From assembly GCA_015064155.1 (NCBI GenBank), contig SVST01000005.1:62001-126000 (forward strand): a stretch of 64,000 nucleotides of DNA, written 5' to 3'. Every line of letters starts with the position of its first letter. The stretch's first letter is position 1. This DNA is from Oscillospiraceae bacterium. Lineage in GTDB: Bacteria; Bacillota; Clostridia; Oscillospirales; CAG-272. Shown piece after piece: positions 17,003 through 26,498 of this stretch. The notes beneath the pieces were generated by a model, which did no database searches, was not told where the DNA came from, and saw only the letters and a list, made by a program, of their open reading frames with translations. The translations under genes and the position numbers were made by a program.

Positions 17003-18613
17003 TTACAATTCGGGGGAAGAATCATTTCTGTGGTCAGGCTGTTCTCCGACGATGGCACAAAGCTCCTCCATGGTTTGCTCTGCGTCAAAGGTCTTACAGT
17101 GGATGTGCAAAATATCACCCTCTCGCATTTCCTTTCCGCCCTTTGCCGCACGGGAGGACGATTTGGGAGCGTCGACATGCTCAACCGACAAAACGAAAAG
17201 GTTGTTCGGCCAAAAGATATCGCGAATCTGCTTGCCGATTGCAAACGAACCGCTTTGAACGGTAACTCGGGTATCAATTTCGATCTGATGCCGTCCCTCA
17301 TGCAGGTCTTCAATGCGCCTTTCAAGGACGCTGTCGTTGATCGAATTGACCCCAAAAATTTCGGTAATCATGTAAGATACCGCCACCACCACGATGACCG
17401 ACAGAATATGATCATCCAGTGCGAGGGCTTCAATTGAGAAAATAATGGCCGTCAGCGGCATTTTCATCATCGACGCAATGCAAGCCGTGATACCAAGCAC
17501 CAAAACAACCGTGTAGTAGTCCTCTCCCAAGCCAAACACGTGATGGAAGCCCTTTCCCAAAATCATGGCAACAAGGGTACCGAGTGCCAACAGCGGCAGA
17601 AAAATACCGCCGGTAATTCGGTTTGAGTTTGCACCAAGGGTCAGAGTAGAGCGCACAAGGAGTAACAAAAAGAGCATCCAAAGCGAGGTCTTCCCGTCAA
17701 ACAGAGAAAGCATCAGATGATGTCCCGTGGAAATGAAATCATAGGACAAAAGCCCCAAGCCAACCGTGAGTGTGAAAACGAAAAAGATCAAGAGCCCGTG
17801 GGGGATTTTTTTGAGCGCACGGTTGACGAATCTTACGATCATCGCGTAATACTTTAGGAACACGACGGCAAACAAGCCAACCGCGATTCCGATGAGAAGC
17901 GGAATCCAAAGCTCCTTGGTTGACAACCGATGCAGTGCCTCGGACGGAATCGAAAACAATGCGCGACTGACTCCCAACAAGTCGGACAAAAAGACGTTCA
18001 CGATCTCGGCAATCATCACCGACGTCGTTGCCATAATTAAAATGATAGGGGAGATTCTTTGATGCGCCTCCTCCACGGCAAAAAGGATTCCCGAAATCGG
18101 CGCACCCGTTGCCACCGAAAAGCCAGCACAGGCACCTCCCGTCATTGCATAGCGATCCCATGCGCGTTTTTTCTTAGTCAGCATAAACACACTGCCCCGT
18201 CCTACCGCGGTTCCCATTTGTACCGACGGTCCCTCGTTTCCAAGCGGCACACCGATCAAAAAGGTCACCAAAGACAACACGAAAATTCCAATTACGTTCC
18301 GAAGCCACTTCATGGGAATAATCCCGCGCAGAATACCGATTGAGGTCGGAATACCGCCTCCGCGCAGATTGGGAATTTTACGGTAAATATATGCCAAAAG
18401 GAAGGCGACTCCCAGAAGACACCCCAATAAAAGCGGCAGCCATTGCAAATGCTCCCGCAAATAATGATATCCCTCCTCGGAACGGTGAATCACGTATTTC
18501 GCGCAGTATTTATAGAGTACGACTGCAACGGCGGTGAACGCACCCGTAACCGCCCCAAACAAAACGGCAGGGAAAATCATTTTCACGACGTTGTTTTGAT
18601 ATTGTTTTTGCAT
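17003..18613 (-). CDS. ClC-type chloride channel/antiporter with C-terminal TrkA-C domain
   Basis: A 536-residue membrane protein. The three ClC signatures are seen: GGGIP (family GSGIP), GNEGP with the gating glutamate, and GGIFLP. A second glutamate in FAVEEAHQ sits where transporters of the family have the internal proton glutamate, so a Cl-/H+ antiporter is more likely than a channel. The last ~75 residues form a TrkA-C/RCK-C ligand domain (RVTVQSGSFAIGKQIRDI). The ATG at 18613 has AAAGGGAAG upstream; the longer ORF start has no RBS. Roles in acid resistance or anion homeostasis are likely. Confidence 0.92.
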   Translation of the reverse strand: MQKQYQNNVVKMIFPAVLFGAVTGAFTAVAVVLYKYCAKYVIHRSEEGYHYLREHLQWLPLLLGCLLGVAFLLAYIYRKIPNLRGGGIPTSIGILRGIIPMKWLRNVIGIFVLSLVTFLIGVPLGNEGPSVQMGTAVGRGSVFMLTKKKRAWDRYAMTGGACAGFSVATGAPISGILFAVEEAHQRISPIILIMATTSVMIAEIVNVFLSDLLGVSRALFSIPSEALHRLSTKELWIPLLIGIAVGLFAVVFLKYYAMIVRFVNRALKKIPHGLLIFFVFTLTVGLGLLSYDFISTGHHLMLSLFDGKTSLWMLFLLLLVRSTLTLGANSNRITGGIFLPLLALGTLVAMILGKGFHHVFGLGEDYYTVVLVLGITACIASMMKMPLTAIIFSIEALALDDHILSVIVVVAVSYMITEIFGVNSINDSVLERRIEDLHEGRHQIEIDTRVTVQSGSFAIGKQIRDIFWPNNLFVLSVEHVDAPKSSSRAAKGGKEMREGDILHIHCKTFDAEQTMEELCAIVGEQPDHRNDSSPEL

Positions 18614-18663
18614 ATACACTTCCCTTTCGTTACATTTGGTCATCGCTTTCATCAACCAACCTT

Positions 18664-18692
18664 ATTGTAACACAAAACAGCCCATTTTGCAA
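18664..18692 (-). promoter_or_regulatory. Promoter of the ClC gene
   Basis: On the minus strand TTGCAA (18692-18687) and TACAAT (18669-18664) have a 17-bp spacer. Confidence 0.75.
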
Positions 18693-18712
18693 GGCATCCG
18701 GCAGTAAATTCA

Positions 18713-18753
18713 CAAAAAAAAGCAAGGACGCTCCGTTTTGGAAGCATCCTTGC
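18713..18753 (-). terminator. Intrinsic terminator of the double-HAD gene
   Basis: GCAAGGATGCTTCC pairs with GGAGCGTCCTTGC on the minus strand (one mismatch), loop AAAAC, followed by eight or more U. Confidence 0.85.
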
Positions 18754-18780
18754 AATCAGATCTCTTTTCGGAATAAAAGC

Positions 18781-20502
18781 TTACCGAATCCAGCTCGGCT
18801 GATCGGGCAGTACGCGGTCCAACCGATCCAGATACGTTTTCTGTACCGCTTCGGTATACGCACCCGCCAAGAACAAGTCCGATACGCGGGTATAAAACTC
18901 CTCCCAGGAAGCATCCTCTTCATTGGGACAAATGGGATAGAACATCGCACCGGCACCCTTTGCCGCCTGATAATCGCCAAGCGCGTCACCGATCATGAGA
19001 ATATGATCCTTTTGGTAATCCTTGCCCAGCTTTTCGATCACGTCACGCTTTGCACCGTACTCCTGACCCGCGATAAAGGAGGTATACGTATCCACACCGT
19101 GCTCCGCCCATTCCTTTTGCAATGCGGCTGTGGGGGTTGCCGAAACCACGGCAATATCGGCATTTCCGAAGAGCTTTTTAAGGCTTTCCTTTACAAACGG
19201 GAACGGAGGAACGTCATGCACCACGCGCTTGACACGTCGGTTGACCTCTGCCGACCACGCAAGCACCGTTTCGAACAACGGATCGGGATGCTCCTCGTGA
19301 TACGCGCGCAAGGTTGCGTCGCTCAGCACCGAGCAAGCCGCCATCCACTCCTTCATGGGGGTCATATCGGGAACGCGGAAGCCGCGCTTTTGCACCTCGG
19401 GACGAGCCGCCAACAGCTCCATGGAGGAAACAAGCGTCTTCATCCGATAGGCACCGCGGGTTTTGGAATACAGATTGGTATAATCCCAAGCCTCGCGCGC
19501 GTATTTGGCAATCCCCTGCAGACCAAAGCACTCGATAAACGCGGTGCAGAAGCACTCCTTGTGCTTGATCTCCATGGTGTCCATCGCGCAACCGTCGGAA
19601 TCAATACAAACCAGCCACTCGTTCTTCTTCTCGTACGAGCCGATATCGGCAAGACGTGCGGACGGCTCCTTGGGAAGCGCGTATTTCTCCAGTGCAATGC
19701 CAACACCATCGTTAAGATTGGTATCCCCCACGTGCTTGGCAACTGCCTTGAGGTTTTCGATCGCGTTGCCCATTGCAACCGATACACCGGCATTTTTCAC
19801 GATGTCATAGTCGGTCATGCTGTCACCGATGGCAAAGGTTTCCGACAGATCCAAACCAAGAATGGTCAACAGCTTATTTACCGCCTCCATCTTGTCCAGA
19901 TCCTTGTGATAAAACTCCAGATCCGCCTTTGCTCCGGGCTTTGTAAAGCGCAAGCAACCGACAGCATCCAAGCCCCTGTAGATTTCCTCCTGCAACTGCT
20001 CGGGAATGGCATACAGATTGACCTTTTCAATCCCGATCCGATTTTGGAGGAAGTAGTCGGCAATGTCGTCCACTGCCACGTAACGCTTGTCGCGCATATA
20101 CCAATAGTGGTGAACCGGAACCGCGTATTCCATCAAATGCTCGGAAAGATGTCTTTCCACGTAGATGGTTCCGTTCGCGGCAACCTCGGCATAAATGCGC
20201 TTTCCCTCAAACACCTTCAGCACCCGATACGATTCCTCGGGGGTGAGCAATTTATCGTACAGCGTTTCCCCGGTTTGGGCATCGTACAGACGCGCTCCGT
20301 GGCTGGATACCACGTAGCGGACAAAGTCCGCCGTCAAAAGCTGGGGCGGCAGCATATCGTATACGCGCCCCGTGCAGGGAACGATTGCGGCACCCGCGTC
20401 CGCCACACGCTTGAGAGCCTCCATGTTTCGATTGGAAATGGCAACCTGACCCGTACTGAGCAGTGTTCCGTCAAGATCGGTTAATACAAGCTTTACACTC
20501 AT
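18781..20502 (-). CDS. Tandem HAD-superfamily phosphatase (Cof-type HAD fused to a second HAD)
   Basis: A 573-residue protein with two HAD phosphatase units. Residues 1-~275 are a Cof/YbiV-type sugar-phosphate phosphatase: motif I LTDLDGTLL at the N-terminus, motif IV GDSMTDYDIV near 226. Residues ~295-573 are another HAD: motif I CIDSDGCAMDT near 301, a helical cap, VVSATPT, and motif IV MIGDALGDYQAA near 500. The ATG at 20502 has AGAGGAAG upstream. Each half is normally a separate protein. The fusion suggests two sequential or alternative dephosphorylations in sugar metabolism; substrates unknown. Both halves keep the nucleophile Asp. Confidence 0.87.
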   Translation of the reverse strand: MSVKLVLTDLDGTLLSTGQVAISNRNMEALKRVADAGAAIVPCTGRVYDMLPPQLLTADFVRYVVSSHGARLYDAQTGETLYDKLLTPEESYRVLKVFEGKRIYAEVAANGTIYVERHLSEHLMEYAVPVHHYWYMRDKRYVAVDDIADYFLQNRIGIEKVNLYAIPEQLQEEIYRGLDAVGCLRFTKPGAKADLEFYHKDLDKMEAVNKLLTILGLDLSETFAIGDSMTDYDIVKNAGVSVAMGNAIENLKAVAKHVGDTNLNDGVGIALEKYALPKEPSARLADIGSYEKKNEWLVCIDSDGCAMDTMEIKHKECFCTAFIECFGLQGIAKYAREAWDYTNLYSKTRGAYRMKTLVSSMELLAARPEVQKRGFRVPDMTPMKEWMAACSVLSDATLRAYHEEHPDPLFETVLAWSAEVNRRVKRVVHDVPPFPFVKESLKKLFGNADIAVVSATPTAALQKEWAEHGVDTYTSFIAGQEYGAKRDVIEKLGKDYQKDHILMIGDALGDYQAAKGAGAMFYPICPNEEDASWEEFYTRVSDLFLAGAYTEAVQKTYLDRLDRVLPDQPSWIR

Positions 20503-20678
20503 AATCTTCCTCTTTTCATGCTTTAGTGCCCTCATTATAAATCAAAACTCTCATAAATTCCTTGATATTTTTGACAAACAAACGTTTTTTCTCGGTTTTT
20601 TTGATATTCTCGTAAAGTTAGCAATCATAGCAATGTATGCGCTGTTTTCTTTGCAGAATTTGATATTTGGGACAAGCA

Positions 20679-21449
20679 TTATCGATTGTTCGTATGAAAA
20701 TACGGGTAGATTTTGCGAAATTCGGTAGGTGTCACGCCCTCGTGATATTTAAAAAACTTCAAGAAAAGCTTATAATCCTGCATTCCGACACGGTCGGCAA
20801 TCTCGGTCAGCGTCAAGTCACTCTCCAACAGCAGGCGCTTGATCTCGCGCATCCGAGAGGAATCAATCTCCGCCTTGAGTCCGTTGCCGTATGCCCCCCG
20901 AAGCACGCGCGAAAGATAATCGACATGATATCCAAACTGTGCGGCAACCTCCCGTGCATCGATGCTGCGGTCGATATTGATGCGAATCCATTCACGAACA
21001 CGTGCTGCCAAGGCATGTGACTCTATCTGGGTCTGTCGGCTTTGCAGATCCAATTCGGTCAGCAAAACCAAAAGCAACGCATCGGAAACCGCACCTGCCG
21101 CCTCGGTTCGCGAATAATGCAAAAGCTGTCTGCAAAGCAACCACACGGCATACGGATCGCAAAGGGAAAAGCAAGGGTTGCCAGGCAAGAGAGCATCCCC
21201 GTGATAATGAATCCAAAAAAAGGACACGCGCTCTTTGGAGATGCCTACCCCGCGATGCAAGCGTCCAGCCTCCAAAAACAGCACGCTTCCCGCTTTCAAG
21301 CGGTAAAGCGTTTCTCCCACCTCAATCCATGCCTCTCCCTCGGTCACCACGATCCACTCGTGCGTTGCGTTTTTGCGTTCGGGGTGGCTCCATTCGCCCC
21401 TAGACGTGAATTTCCCTCCGTATTCGTATCGCACCGTTTCAGAACTCAT
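20679..21449 (-). CDS. AraC-family transcriptional regulator
   Basis: A 256-residue regulator with an N-terminal cupin (HEWIVVTEGEAWIEVGE, LEAGRLHRGV) and a C-terminal double HTH (DAREVAAQFGYHVDYLSRVL; LTEIADRVGMQDYKLFLKFF). The ATG at 21449 is preferred: AAGGAG lies upstream and the extra N-terminus of the longer frame (MKICRFCDIL...) looks non-conserved. It faces the GH127 gene across about 160 bp containing a palindrome, and likely induces it in response to arabinose-containing oligosaccharide. Confidence 0.88.
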   Translation of the reverse strand: MSSETVRYEYGGKFTSRGEWSHPERKNATHEWIVVTEGEAWIEVGETLYRLKAGSVLFLEAGRLHRGVGISKERVSFFWIHYHGDALLPGNPCFSLCDPYAVWLLCRQLLHYSRTEAAGAVSDALLLVLLTELDLQSRQTQIESHALAARVREWIRINIDRSIDAREVAAQFGYHVDYLSRVLRGAYGNGLKAEIDSSRMREIKRLLLESDLTLTEIADRVGMQDYKLFLKFFKYHEGVTPTEFRKIYPYFHTNNR

Positions 21450-21527
21450 GTCGGATTTTTTCTCCTTTTTTGGCTTTTTTGCGTTGCATCGGCATTCATT
21501 TGGTGATATAATGAAATCGGCAAATCG

Positions 21528-21542
21528 CTCAACTGTGTTGAG
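21528..21542. promoter_or_regulatory. Palindromic operator candidate between AraC and GH127 genes
   Basis: CTCAAC-TGT-GTTGAG is a perfect inverted repeat in the divergent intergenic region. No consensus promoter is obvious beside it, which fits an activator-dependent start. Binding protein not shown. Confidence 0.45.
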
Positions 21543-21606
21543 TATATCACAAAAACGGCATATTTTCAAGTCTTTTTACACCAAAACAAAAAGGAGAGCT
21601 GTGTTT

Positions 21607-23484
21607 ATGAAGTGCAAAAACCTTACATACGAGAAGATCGACATCACCGACGGCTTTTGGAAGGAACGGCAGGATCTTGTCCGTGAGGTAACCGTTTGGA
21701 ACGTTTACAAGCGGTTCAAGGAAACGGGACGCTTTGATGCCTTCAAGCTGAATTGGAAAGAGGGAGAGCCGAACCGCCCCCATATCTTTTGGGATTCCGA
21801 CGTTGCGAAATGGATTGAGGGCGTTGCCTATCTGACTGCCAAAAAGCGCGAGCCCGAGCTGGAGGCCATCGTGGACGAGGTGGTGGACGATATCGAACGA
21901 GGAAGAGCCGAGGACGGCTACTTCAACAGCTATTATCTGCAAATTGAACCGCAAAACCGCTTTACCGTCCGCGACAGACACGAGCTTTACTGCCTGGGAC
22001 ATTTGATCGAAGCGGCGATCGCATACGACAAAGCCACCCAAAAGGGGAAGCTCCTTTCGCTGGTGAAGGACTACGTGACTCTGGTCAAGCGCGTCTTTAT
22101 GGAGGAAAACGCGGCGGCATTCGAAGCTCCCGGACACGAGGAGATCGAGCTTGCCTTGGTTAAGCTTTACGACTATACCGGTGACCGCCAATATCTTGAG
22201 CTGGCAGCTCATTTCGTCAACCGTCGCGGTCAGAAAGGCAAGCCGAATCAGGGGTGGGCACAATGCAACCGCGGTTATGAGCAGGATCACCTGCCCGTGC
22301 GCGAGCAGCCCGAAGCCATCGGACACGCCGTGCGCGCGGTTTATCTCTACTGTGCCATGGCAGATCTTGCACAACGCTTGGAGGACGACGCACTGAAAGC
22401 CGCCGCCGAGCGTCTGTACCGCAACATCATCGAAAAGAAGATGTATATTACGGGTGCCATCGGCTCTACGCGAAGATATGAGGTTGTCAAAGCCCCCGAC
22501 GAGCCCACCGTTTCCTATTTCGGAGAAGCATTTGAGGAGGAATACGAGCTTCCCAACGATTCGTCCTATGCCGAAACCTGTGCCGCACTGGGATTGGCAC
22601 TCTTTTCGCGCCGCATGCAGCTGCTCTCCCCCGCGGATGCAAGCTATGCAGACACGGTAGAACGCGTGCTGTACAACGGCTTTTTGTCGGGAATGTCGCT
22701 TGACGGAAAGGCATTTTTCTACGTCAATTCGCAGGAAATCGACCTGGAAGCGCGTCGCCGTATGCGTAAGTTCGGACGCAGCGAACGCCACTATCCCACC
22801 GAGCGCGTTGAGATTTTCAACTGCTCCTGCTGTCCTCCCAACGTGGTTCGTTTCATTCCCTCGGTGGCAGAATTTCTATACCATTACGACGAAAACACAA
22901 TCTACGTCAACCAATATATGCAGTCGGATGCCGATTTCGGCGCAACCAAGCTGGAGCAAAGCACACGCTATCCCTACGACGGTGCCGTTTCTTTGAAGCT
23001 GACGGGAGAGTCGAAAACGCTTGCCGTGCGCATTCCCGCATGGTGCAAGTCGTTTGCCTTTCGACACAACGGCAAGCCCGTGACACTTCCCTGCGTCAAG
23101 GGCTACGCAAGCATTCCCATGAGGGACGGTGACGTACTGGAGCTTGACCTTGCAATGCTCCCGCGCCGCATCTATGCAAATCCCAATATCCGTGCAAACC
23201 GCGGAAAGGTAGCACTGACCTACGGTCCGTTCGTCTTTTGCATGGAGGGTGTGGACAACGGAGAACGACTTGGCGAGGTTCGCCTGACCGACGGTGACGT
23301 TCAAGTCGGCTTTGATCCCACCTTGGGTCTTCCCGTTCTCTTCTGCCCCGCCGTGCGTGAAACGGCAACGGAGCTTTACACCGATACGCTGACGCAAACC
23401 CCGTTTACCGCCAAGCTGATCCCCTCGTTCGCCTTTGCCAATCGCGGGGAAAGCGATATGCGGATCTGGCACGAAAAAGTCTGA
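21607..23484 (+). CDS. GH127 beta-L-arabinofuranosidase-like glycoside hydrolase
   Basis: A 625-residue enzyme of the GH127 (former DUF1680) family, an (alpha/alpha)6 barrel plus beta-sandwich domains. The unusual zinc-cysteine active site is conserved: AETC (about E323 and C325) and CSCCPPN (C408-C409), which match E338, C340 and C417-C418 of bifidobacterial HypBA1, where C417 is the nucleophile. It would release L-arabinofuranose from plant arabinans or hydroxyproline glycans. No signal peptide, so it works on imported oligosaccharide. RBS AAGGAGAG 8 nt before the ATG. Controlled by the divergent AraC regulator by inference. Confidence 0.92.
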   Translation: MKCKNLTYEKIDITDGFWKERQDLVREVTVWNVYKRFKETGRFDAFKLNWKEGEPNRPHIFWDSDVAKWIEGVAYLTAKKREPELEAIVDEVVDDIERGRAEDGYFNSYYLQIEPQNRFTVRDRHELYCLGHLIEAAIAYDKATQKGKLLSLVKDYVTLVKRVFMEENAAAFEAPGHEEIELALVKLYDYTGDRQYLELAAHFVNRRGQKGKPNQGWAQCNRGYEQDHLPVREQPEAIGHAVRAVYLYCAMADLAQRLEDDALKAAAERLYRNIIEKKMYITGAIGSTRRYEVVKAPDEPTVSYFGEAFEEEYELPNDSSYAETCAALGLALFSRRMQLLSPADASYADTVERVLYNGFLSGMSLDGKAFFYVNSQEIDLEARRRMRKFGRSERHYPTERVEIFNCSCCPPNVVRFIPSVAEFLYHYDENTIYVNQYMQSDADFGATKLEQSTRYPYDGAVSLKLTGESKTLAVRIPAWCKSFAFRHNGKPVTLPCVKGYASIPMRDGDVLELDLAMLPRRIYANPNIRANRGKVALTYGPFVFCMEGVDNGERLGEVRLTDGDVQVGFDPTLGLPVLFCPAVRETATELYTDTLTQTPFTAKLIPSFAFANRGESDMRIWHEKV

Positions 23485-23506
23485 GCGTTCCTTTCGATAG
23501 CAACCG

Positions 23507-23557
23507 AAATGGGCGGATCAAATGTGAAATCACATTTGATCCGCCCATTTTTTTTAC
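23507..23557. terminator. Strong bidirectional terminator
   Basis: A perfect 20-bp stem (23507-23526 with 23531-23550, core GGGCGGATCAAATGTG) around a 4-nt AAAT loop, followed by T9. It separates GH127 from the convergent leucine-rich-repeat gene. Confidence 0.93.
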
Positions 23558-23562
23558 ATGTT

Positions 23563-25020
23563 TCAGAATCCGACCTTCACGGTGCCGTCCAAGCAAACCA
23601 CCGTTTTGATCACGGAGCCTGCATACCAGGATGCCGTTTTGGAAACTGCGTCCCATACTACCGAGATGCTACGGAAGTCAAGGCTTGTCAAAAGGTTACA
23701 GCCCTCAAAGGCGAAGTTACCGATAGAGAGCAAGCCGTTTCCGAGAGACACGGTTGTCAGCGCAGTACAAGAGCCAAACGCACGCACACCGAGTGTTTCT
23801 ACACTGCTCGGAAGTGTAACGGTTTCCAAAGCAACACAGTTGAAGAATGCCTTTTGCCCAATGCTCAACATACCCTCGGCAATCGAAACATTCGTCAACA
23901 AGCTGCATCCCTCAAAGGTGCTGACTCCAATGCTTGTAACACTTGCGGGAACAATGACCTCAATAAGGCCTGTACAGTTTTTGAAAGCAGAATTGCCGAT
24001 CGACGCCACACCGTTGGGAATGTGAATCGATTTCAGTGCCTTACAGTTAGCAAAAAGGCTGACGGAGATTTCCGAAAGGCTATCGGGAAGTGTAATCGAT
24101 TCGAGCGCTTTGCAGCTTGCAAATGCGTTGTATCCGATCGTCGTCACACCGCTCGGGATCGAAATATTGGTGAGCTTTCTGCAATCGTAGAAGGCATAGT
24201 AACCAATCGAAGTTACAGTATCGGGGAGAATAACATCGGTCACACTGCAATATTCGAAAGCCTGATTTGCAACGGCAGTTACTTCCAATCCTTTGTACTT
24301 GGAAGGAACAATTACGATCTTTTCGGTTCCCGTGTACTTTTTGAGTTGATAGGTGGTATCCTGCAGTTCAAATACAAGACCGATATCCACATAATCTTCC
24401 CCACAGTGCTCGCACTTATCCTCTGCATTATAAGCATGAACGTGTGGCGGCTCCTCAGGATCCACAGCAGGCGCGGAAGTCTCAGGCTCTACGGAAGTCT
24501 CAGGCTCTACGGAAGTCTCGGGCTCTACGGAAGTCTCAGGCTCTGCAGATGTCTCGGGCTCTACGGAAGTCTCGGGCTCTACGGAAGTCTCAGGCTCTAC
24601 AGAAGTCTCGGGCTCTACAGAGGTCTCAGGCTCTACAGAAGTCTCGGGCTCTACAGAGGTCTCGGGCTCTACAGAGGTCTCAGGCTCTACAGAAGTCTCG
24701 GGCTCTACAGAGGTCTCGGGCTCTACAGAAGTCTCAGGCTCTACGGAAGTCTCGGGCTCTTCCTTGGAGTTTTCGGGCTCTTCCTTGGAAATTTCGGGCT
24801 CTTCCTTGGAGTTTTCAGGCTCTTCGTCGGAAGCTGCGGGCTTCTCGTCGGAGCTTGCGGGCTCATCGGAGCTTGCGGGCTCGTCGGAGCTTGCCGGTGT
24901 ATCGGACGTTGCAGCGGTTGCCGTCGTATCGGTTTCGCCTGCGGTATCTTCCGTACTGCATCCGACGAAAACCATACTCAAAAGCAGACAAGCAACCGTT
25001 AACAGGATGATTTTTTTCAT
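23563..25020 (-). CDS. Leucine-rich-repeat (BspA-like) surface lipoprotein with ETSVEP stalk
   Basis: A 485-residue secreted lipoprotein. It has an N-terminal signal with lipobox FVGC (Cys21), a Ser/Glu/Asp-rich region with ASSDEP repeats, about 16 tandem copies of a six-residue ETSVEP-type unit (roughly residues 83-181), a short CEHCG cysteine pair, then seven or more LRR_5/BspA-type repeats (SIGYYAFYDCRKLTNISIP type) to about residue 475. It is anchored to the membrane, with the acidic stalk spanning the wall and the repeats presented outside, where such domains bind host or microbial ligands. It shares stalk and repeat type with the giant lipoprotein at 56.7-62.7 kb. Confidence 0.9.
   Translation of the reverse strand: MKKIILLTVACLLLSMVFVGCSTEDTAGETDTTATAATSDTPASSDEPASSDEPASSDEKPAASDEEPENSKEEPEISKEEPENSKEEPETSVEPETSVEPETSVEPETSVEPETSVEPETSVEPETSVEPETSVEPETSVEPETSVEPETSVEPETSAEPETSVEPETSVEPETSVEPETSAPAVDPEEPPHVHAYNAEDKCEHCGEDYVDIGLVFELQDTTYQLKKYTGTEKIVIVPSKYKGLEVTAVANQAFEYCSVTDVILPDTVTSIGYYAFYDCRKLTNISIPSGVTTIGYNAFASCKALESITLPDSLSEISVSLFANCKALKSIHIPNGVASIGNSAFKNCTGLIEVIVPASVTSIGVSTFEGCSLLTNVSIAEGMLSIGQKAFFNCVALETVTLPSSVETLGVRAFGSCTALTTVSLGNGLLSIGNFAFEGCNLLTSLDFRSISVVWDAVSKTASWYAGSVIKTVVCLDGTVKVGF
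24476..24770. repeat. 18-bp tandem repeat encoding the ETSVEP stalk
   Basis: About 16 near-identical 18-bp units, plus-strand sense gaagtctcaggctctacg and variants with gag/gat and ggg/agg. Differences are mostly at single positions. Length is likely to vary by replication slippage in multiples of six residues without breaking the frame. Confidence 0.9.
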
Positions 25021-25060
25021 GTCATTCTCCTTTTTCGTACATGATTTTACAGAATGGAAC

Positions 25061-25138
25061 CGACGTAAGGATCTACCCCTTACGTCGTGCCTTTCATTGT
25101 ATCACGGTTTGCTTCGTTTGTCAAGTCAAACGAAGCAA
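25061..25138 (-). promoter_or_regulatory. Promoter, palindrome and 5' leader hairpin of the LRR lipoprotein gene
   Basis: On the minus strand TTGACA (25124-25119), 17 bp, TACAAT (25101-25096). The -35 lies in the perfect inverted repeat TTGCTTCGTTTG-N6-CAAACGAAGCAA (25109-25138), a likely operator. The transcript would begin near 25089, and its first bases form the perfect 10-bp hairpin CGACGTAAGG/CCTTACGTCG (25061-25087), a possible mRNA-stabilising or regulatory leader. Confidence 0.65.
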
Positions 25139-25175
25139 GAATCATGCGCAAATCGAAAAAAATTCATCCTATGCC

Positions 25176-26498
25176 CTATTTCCGCAATTTCCACAGATCG
25201 GTTTCATACTTTACGCGCTTACGCATCAGGCAAAGCGCAACGATATTGACCGTCGTCAATGCCGTAATGGCGAAATCGGCAAGCGTCCAGATCTGTGCGG
25301 GAGCCAACAGCGCACCGATCCCGATGCAACCTCCGAACACCGCAACGTAAAGATACCGCCATTTTTTTCGTTGACTCAAAAAGCGCAGGCTTTCCATTCC
25401 GTAATTCGCCCAACAAAGCAACGTCGCCCAGGCAAAGCAGATCACCGCTGCACAGAAAAAATATGCCGCCCAATCTCCCAATACCACCGAATAGGCACGA
25501 ATACACATCATCATGCCATCCTCGCCAAGCATCGACACGTCACCGTAGCTGACCAAAATCACCAATGCCGTGGCGGTACAAAGCAAAACGGTATCCACAA
25601 ACACCTCAAAAATTCCCCAGATACCCTGCGAGGCAGGGCTTTCGGCATCGGCTGCCGCGTGTGCCGTAGGTGCCGTACCGCAACCGGCTTCGTTGGACAT
25701 CAAGCCGCGCATGGTTCCCGTACGGAGCGCACGGGAGGTAAAAAAGCCGAGCAAGCCGCCGCCCACCGCGCTCTTTGAGAATGCCGAGGAAAAAATCGAT
25801 GCCAGCGCATCTCCCAACACCTCGCGCCGCAAGATCAAAACCGCAACCGAAAGAATCAGATATCCCAGCGTCATAATCGGAACCAACACCTCGGTCAATG
25901 CCGAGATTCCCTTCGTCCCACGAAGCACAATGGGAACGGTGATCCCCATCAGCAAAATGCCAACCACCCACGGGGATACGTGGAAGACCCCCGAAAAGGA
26001 GGTGCTGACCGCATTCGCCTGAATGATACAGCCCATGCTCAAGGCATTGGCGATCATCAAAACCGCCACTCCGCCGCCCACCCAAACGGCAAGACGACCA
26101 AAACGGCGTCGATGCAATTCATCCGTAATATAATAGTAGGATCCGCCGAAAAATCCGTCGCGTCCCACTCGCCGATGGGCAACCGCCAAAAGAATTTCGG
26201 CATATTTCAAAATCATGCCCACAAGTGCAGAGAGCCACATCCAAAGCACCGCACCGGGTCCTCCTACCCAAACCGCGTTGGCAACGCCCACAAGATTTCC
26301 AACCCCCAGCGTCCCCGCCAAGGCAAGCAGCAATGCACGGCGCGGTGACATGGCACCCTCCTTTGGCTTTTTGGTAAATTCACGCAGCATCCGGATCGGA
26401 TGCCGCAAGGGACCGCCCTTTAAATAAATGATGAAAAAAATACCAACCGCCAGCAAAAGCCATGGAATCAATCCTCCCGTTAAGATCCAAAAAACCAT
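25176..26498 (-). CDS. Sodium:alanine/glycine symporter family (AgcS) amino acid transporter
   Basis: A 440-residue membrane protein with about ten hydrophobic segments. The AGCS family block is clear: AGTLGVGNLVGVANAVWVGG followed by PGAVLWMWLSALVGMILKYAE, and SNEAGCGTAPTAHAAAD later on. It imports a small amino acid (alanine or glycine) with Na+. The ATG at 26498 follows AAAGGAGGA by 8 nt; the longer ORF is unsupported. No glycine riboswitch was recognised upstream. The final ~15 residues are basic and cytosolic. Confidence 0.9.
   Translation of the reverse strand: MVFWILTGGLIPWLLLAVGIFFIIYLKGGPLRHPIRMLREFTKKPKEGAMSPRRALLLALAGTLGVGNLVGVANAVWVGGPGAVLWMWLSALVGMILKYAEILLAVAHRRVGRDGFFGGSYYYITDELHRRRFGRLAVWVGGGVAVLMIANALSMGCIIQANAVSTSFSGVFHVSPWVVGILLMGITVPIVLRGTKGISALTEVLVPIMTLGYLILSVAVLILRREVLGDALASIFSSAFSKSAVGGGLLGFFTSRALRTGTMRGLMSNEAGCGTAPTAHAAADAESPASQGIWGIFEVFVDTVLLCTATALVILVSYGDVSMLGEDGMMMCIRAYSVVLGDWAAYFFCAAVICFAWATLLCWANYGMESLRFLSQRKKWRYLYVAVFGGCIGIGALLAPAQIWTLADFAITALTTVNIVALCLMRKRVKYETDLWKLRK

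Noticed and set aside
24476-24770. Short tandem repeats as a CRISPR or satellite
   Set aside because: Repeats have no spacers and encode the in-frame ETSVEP stalk.
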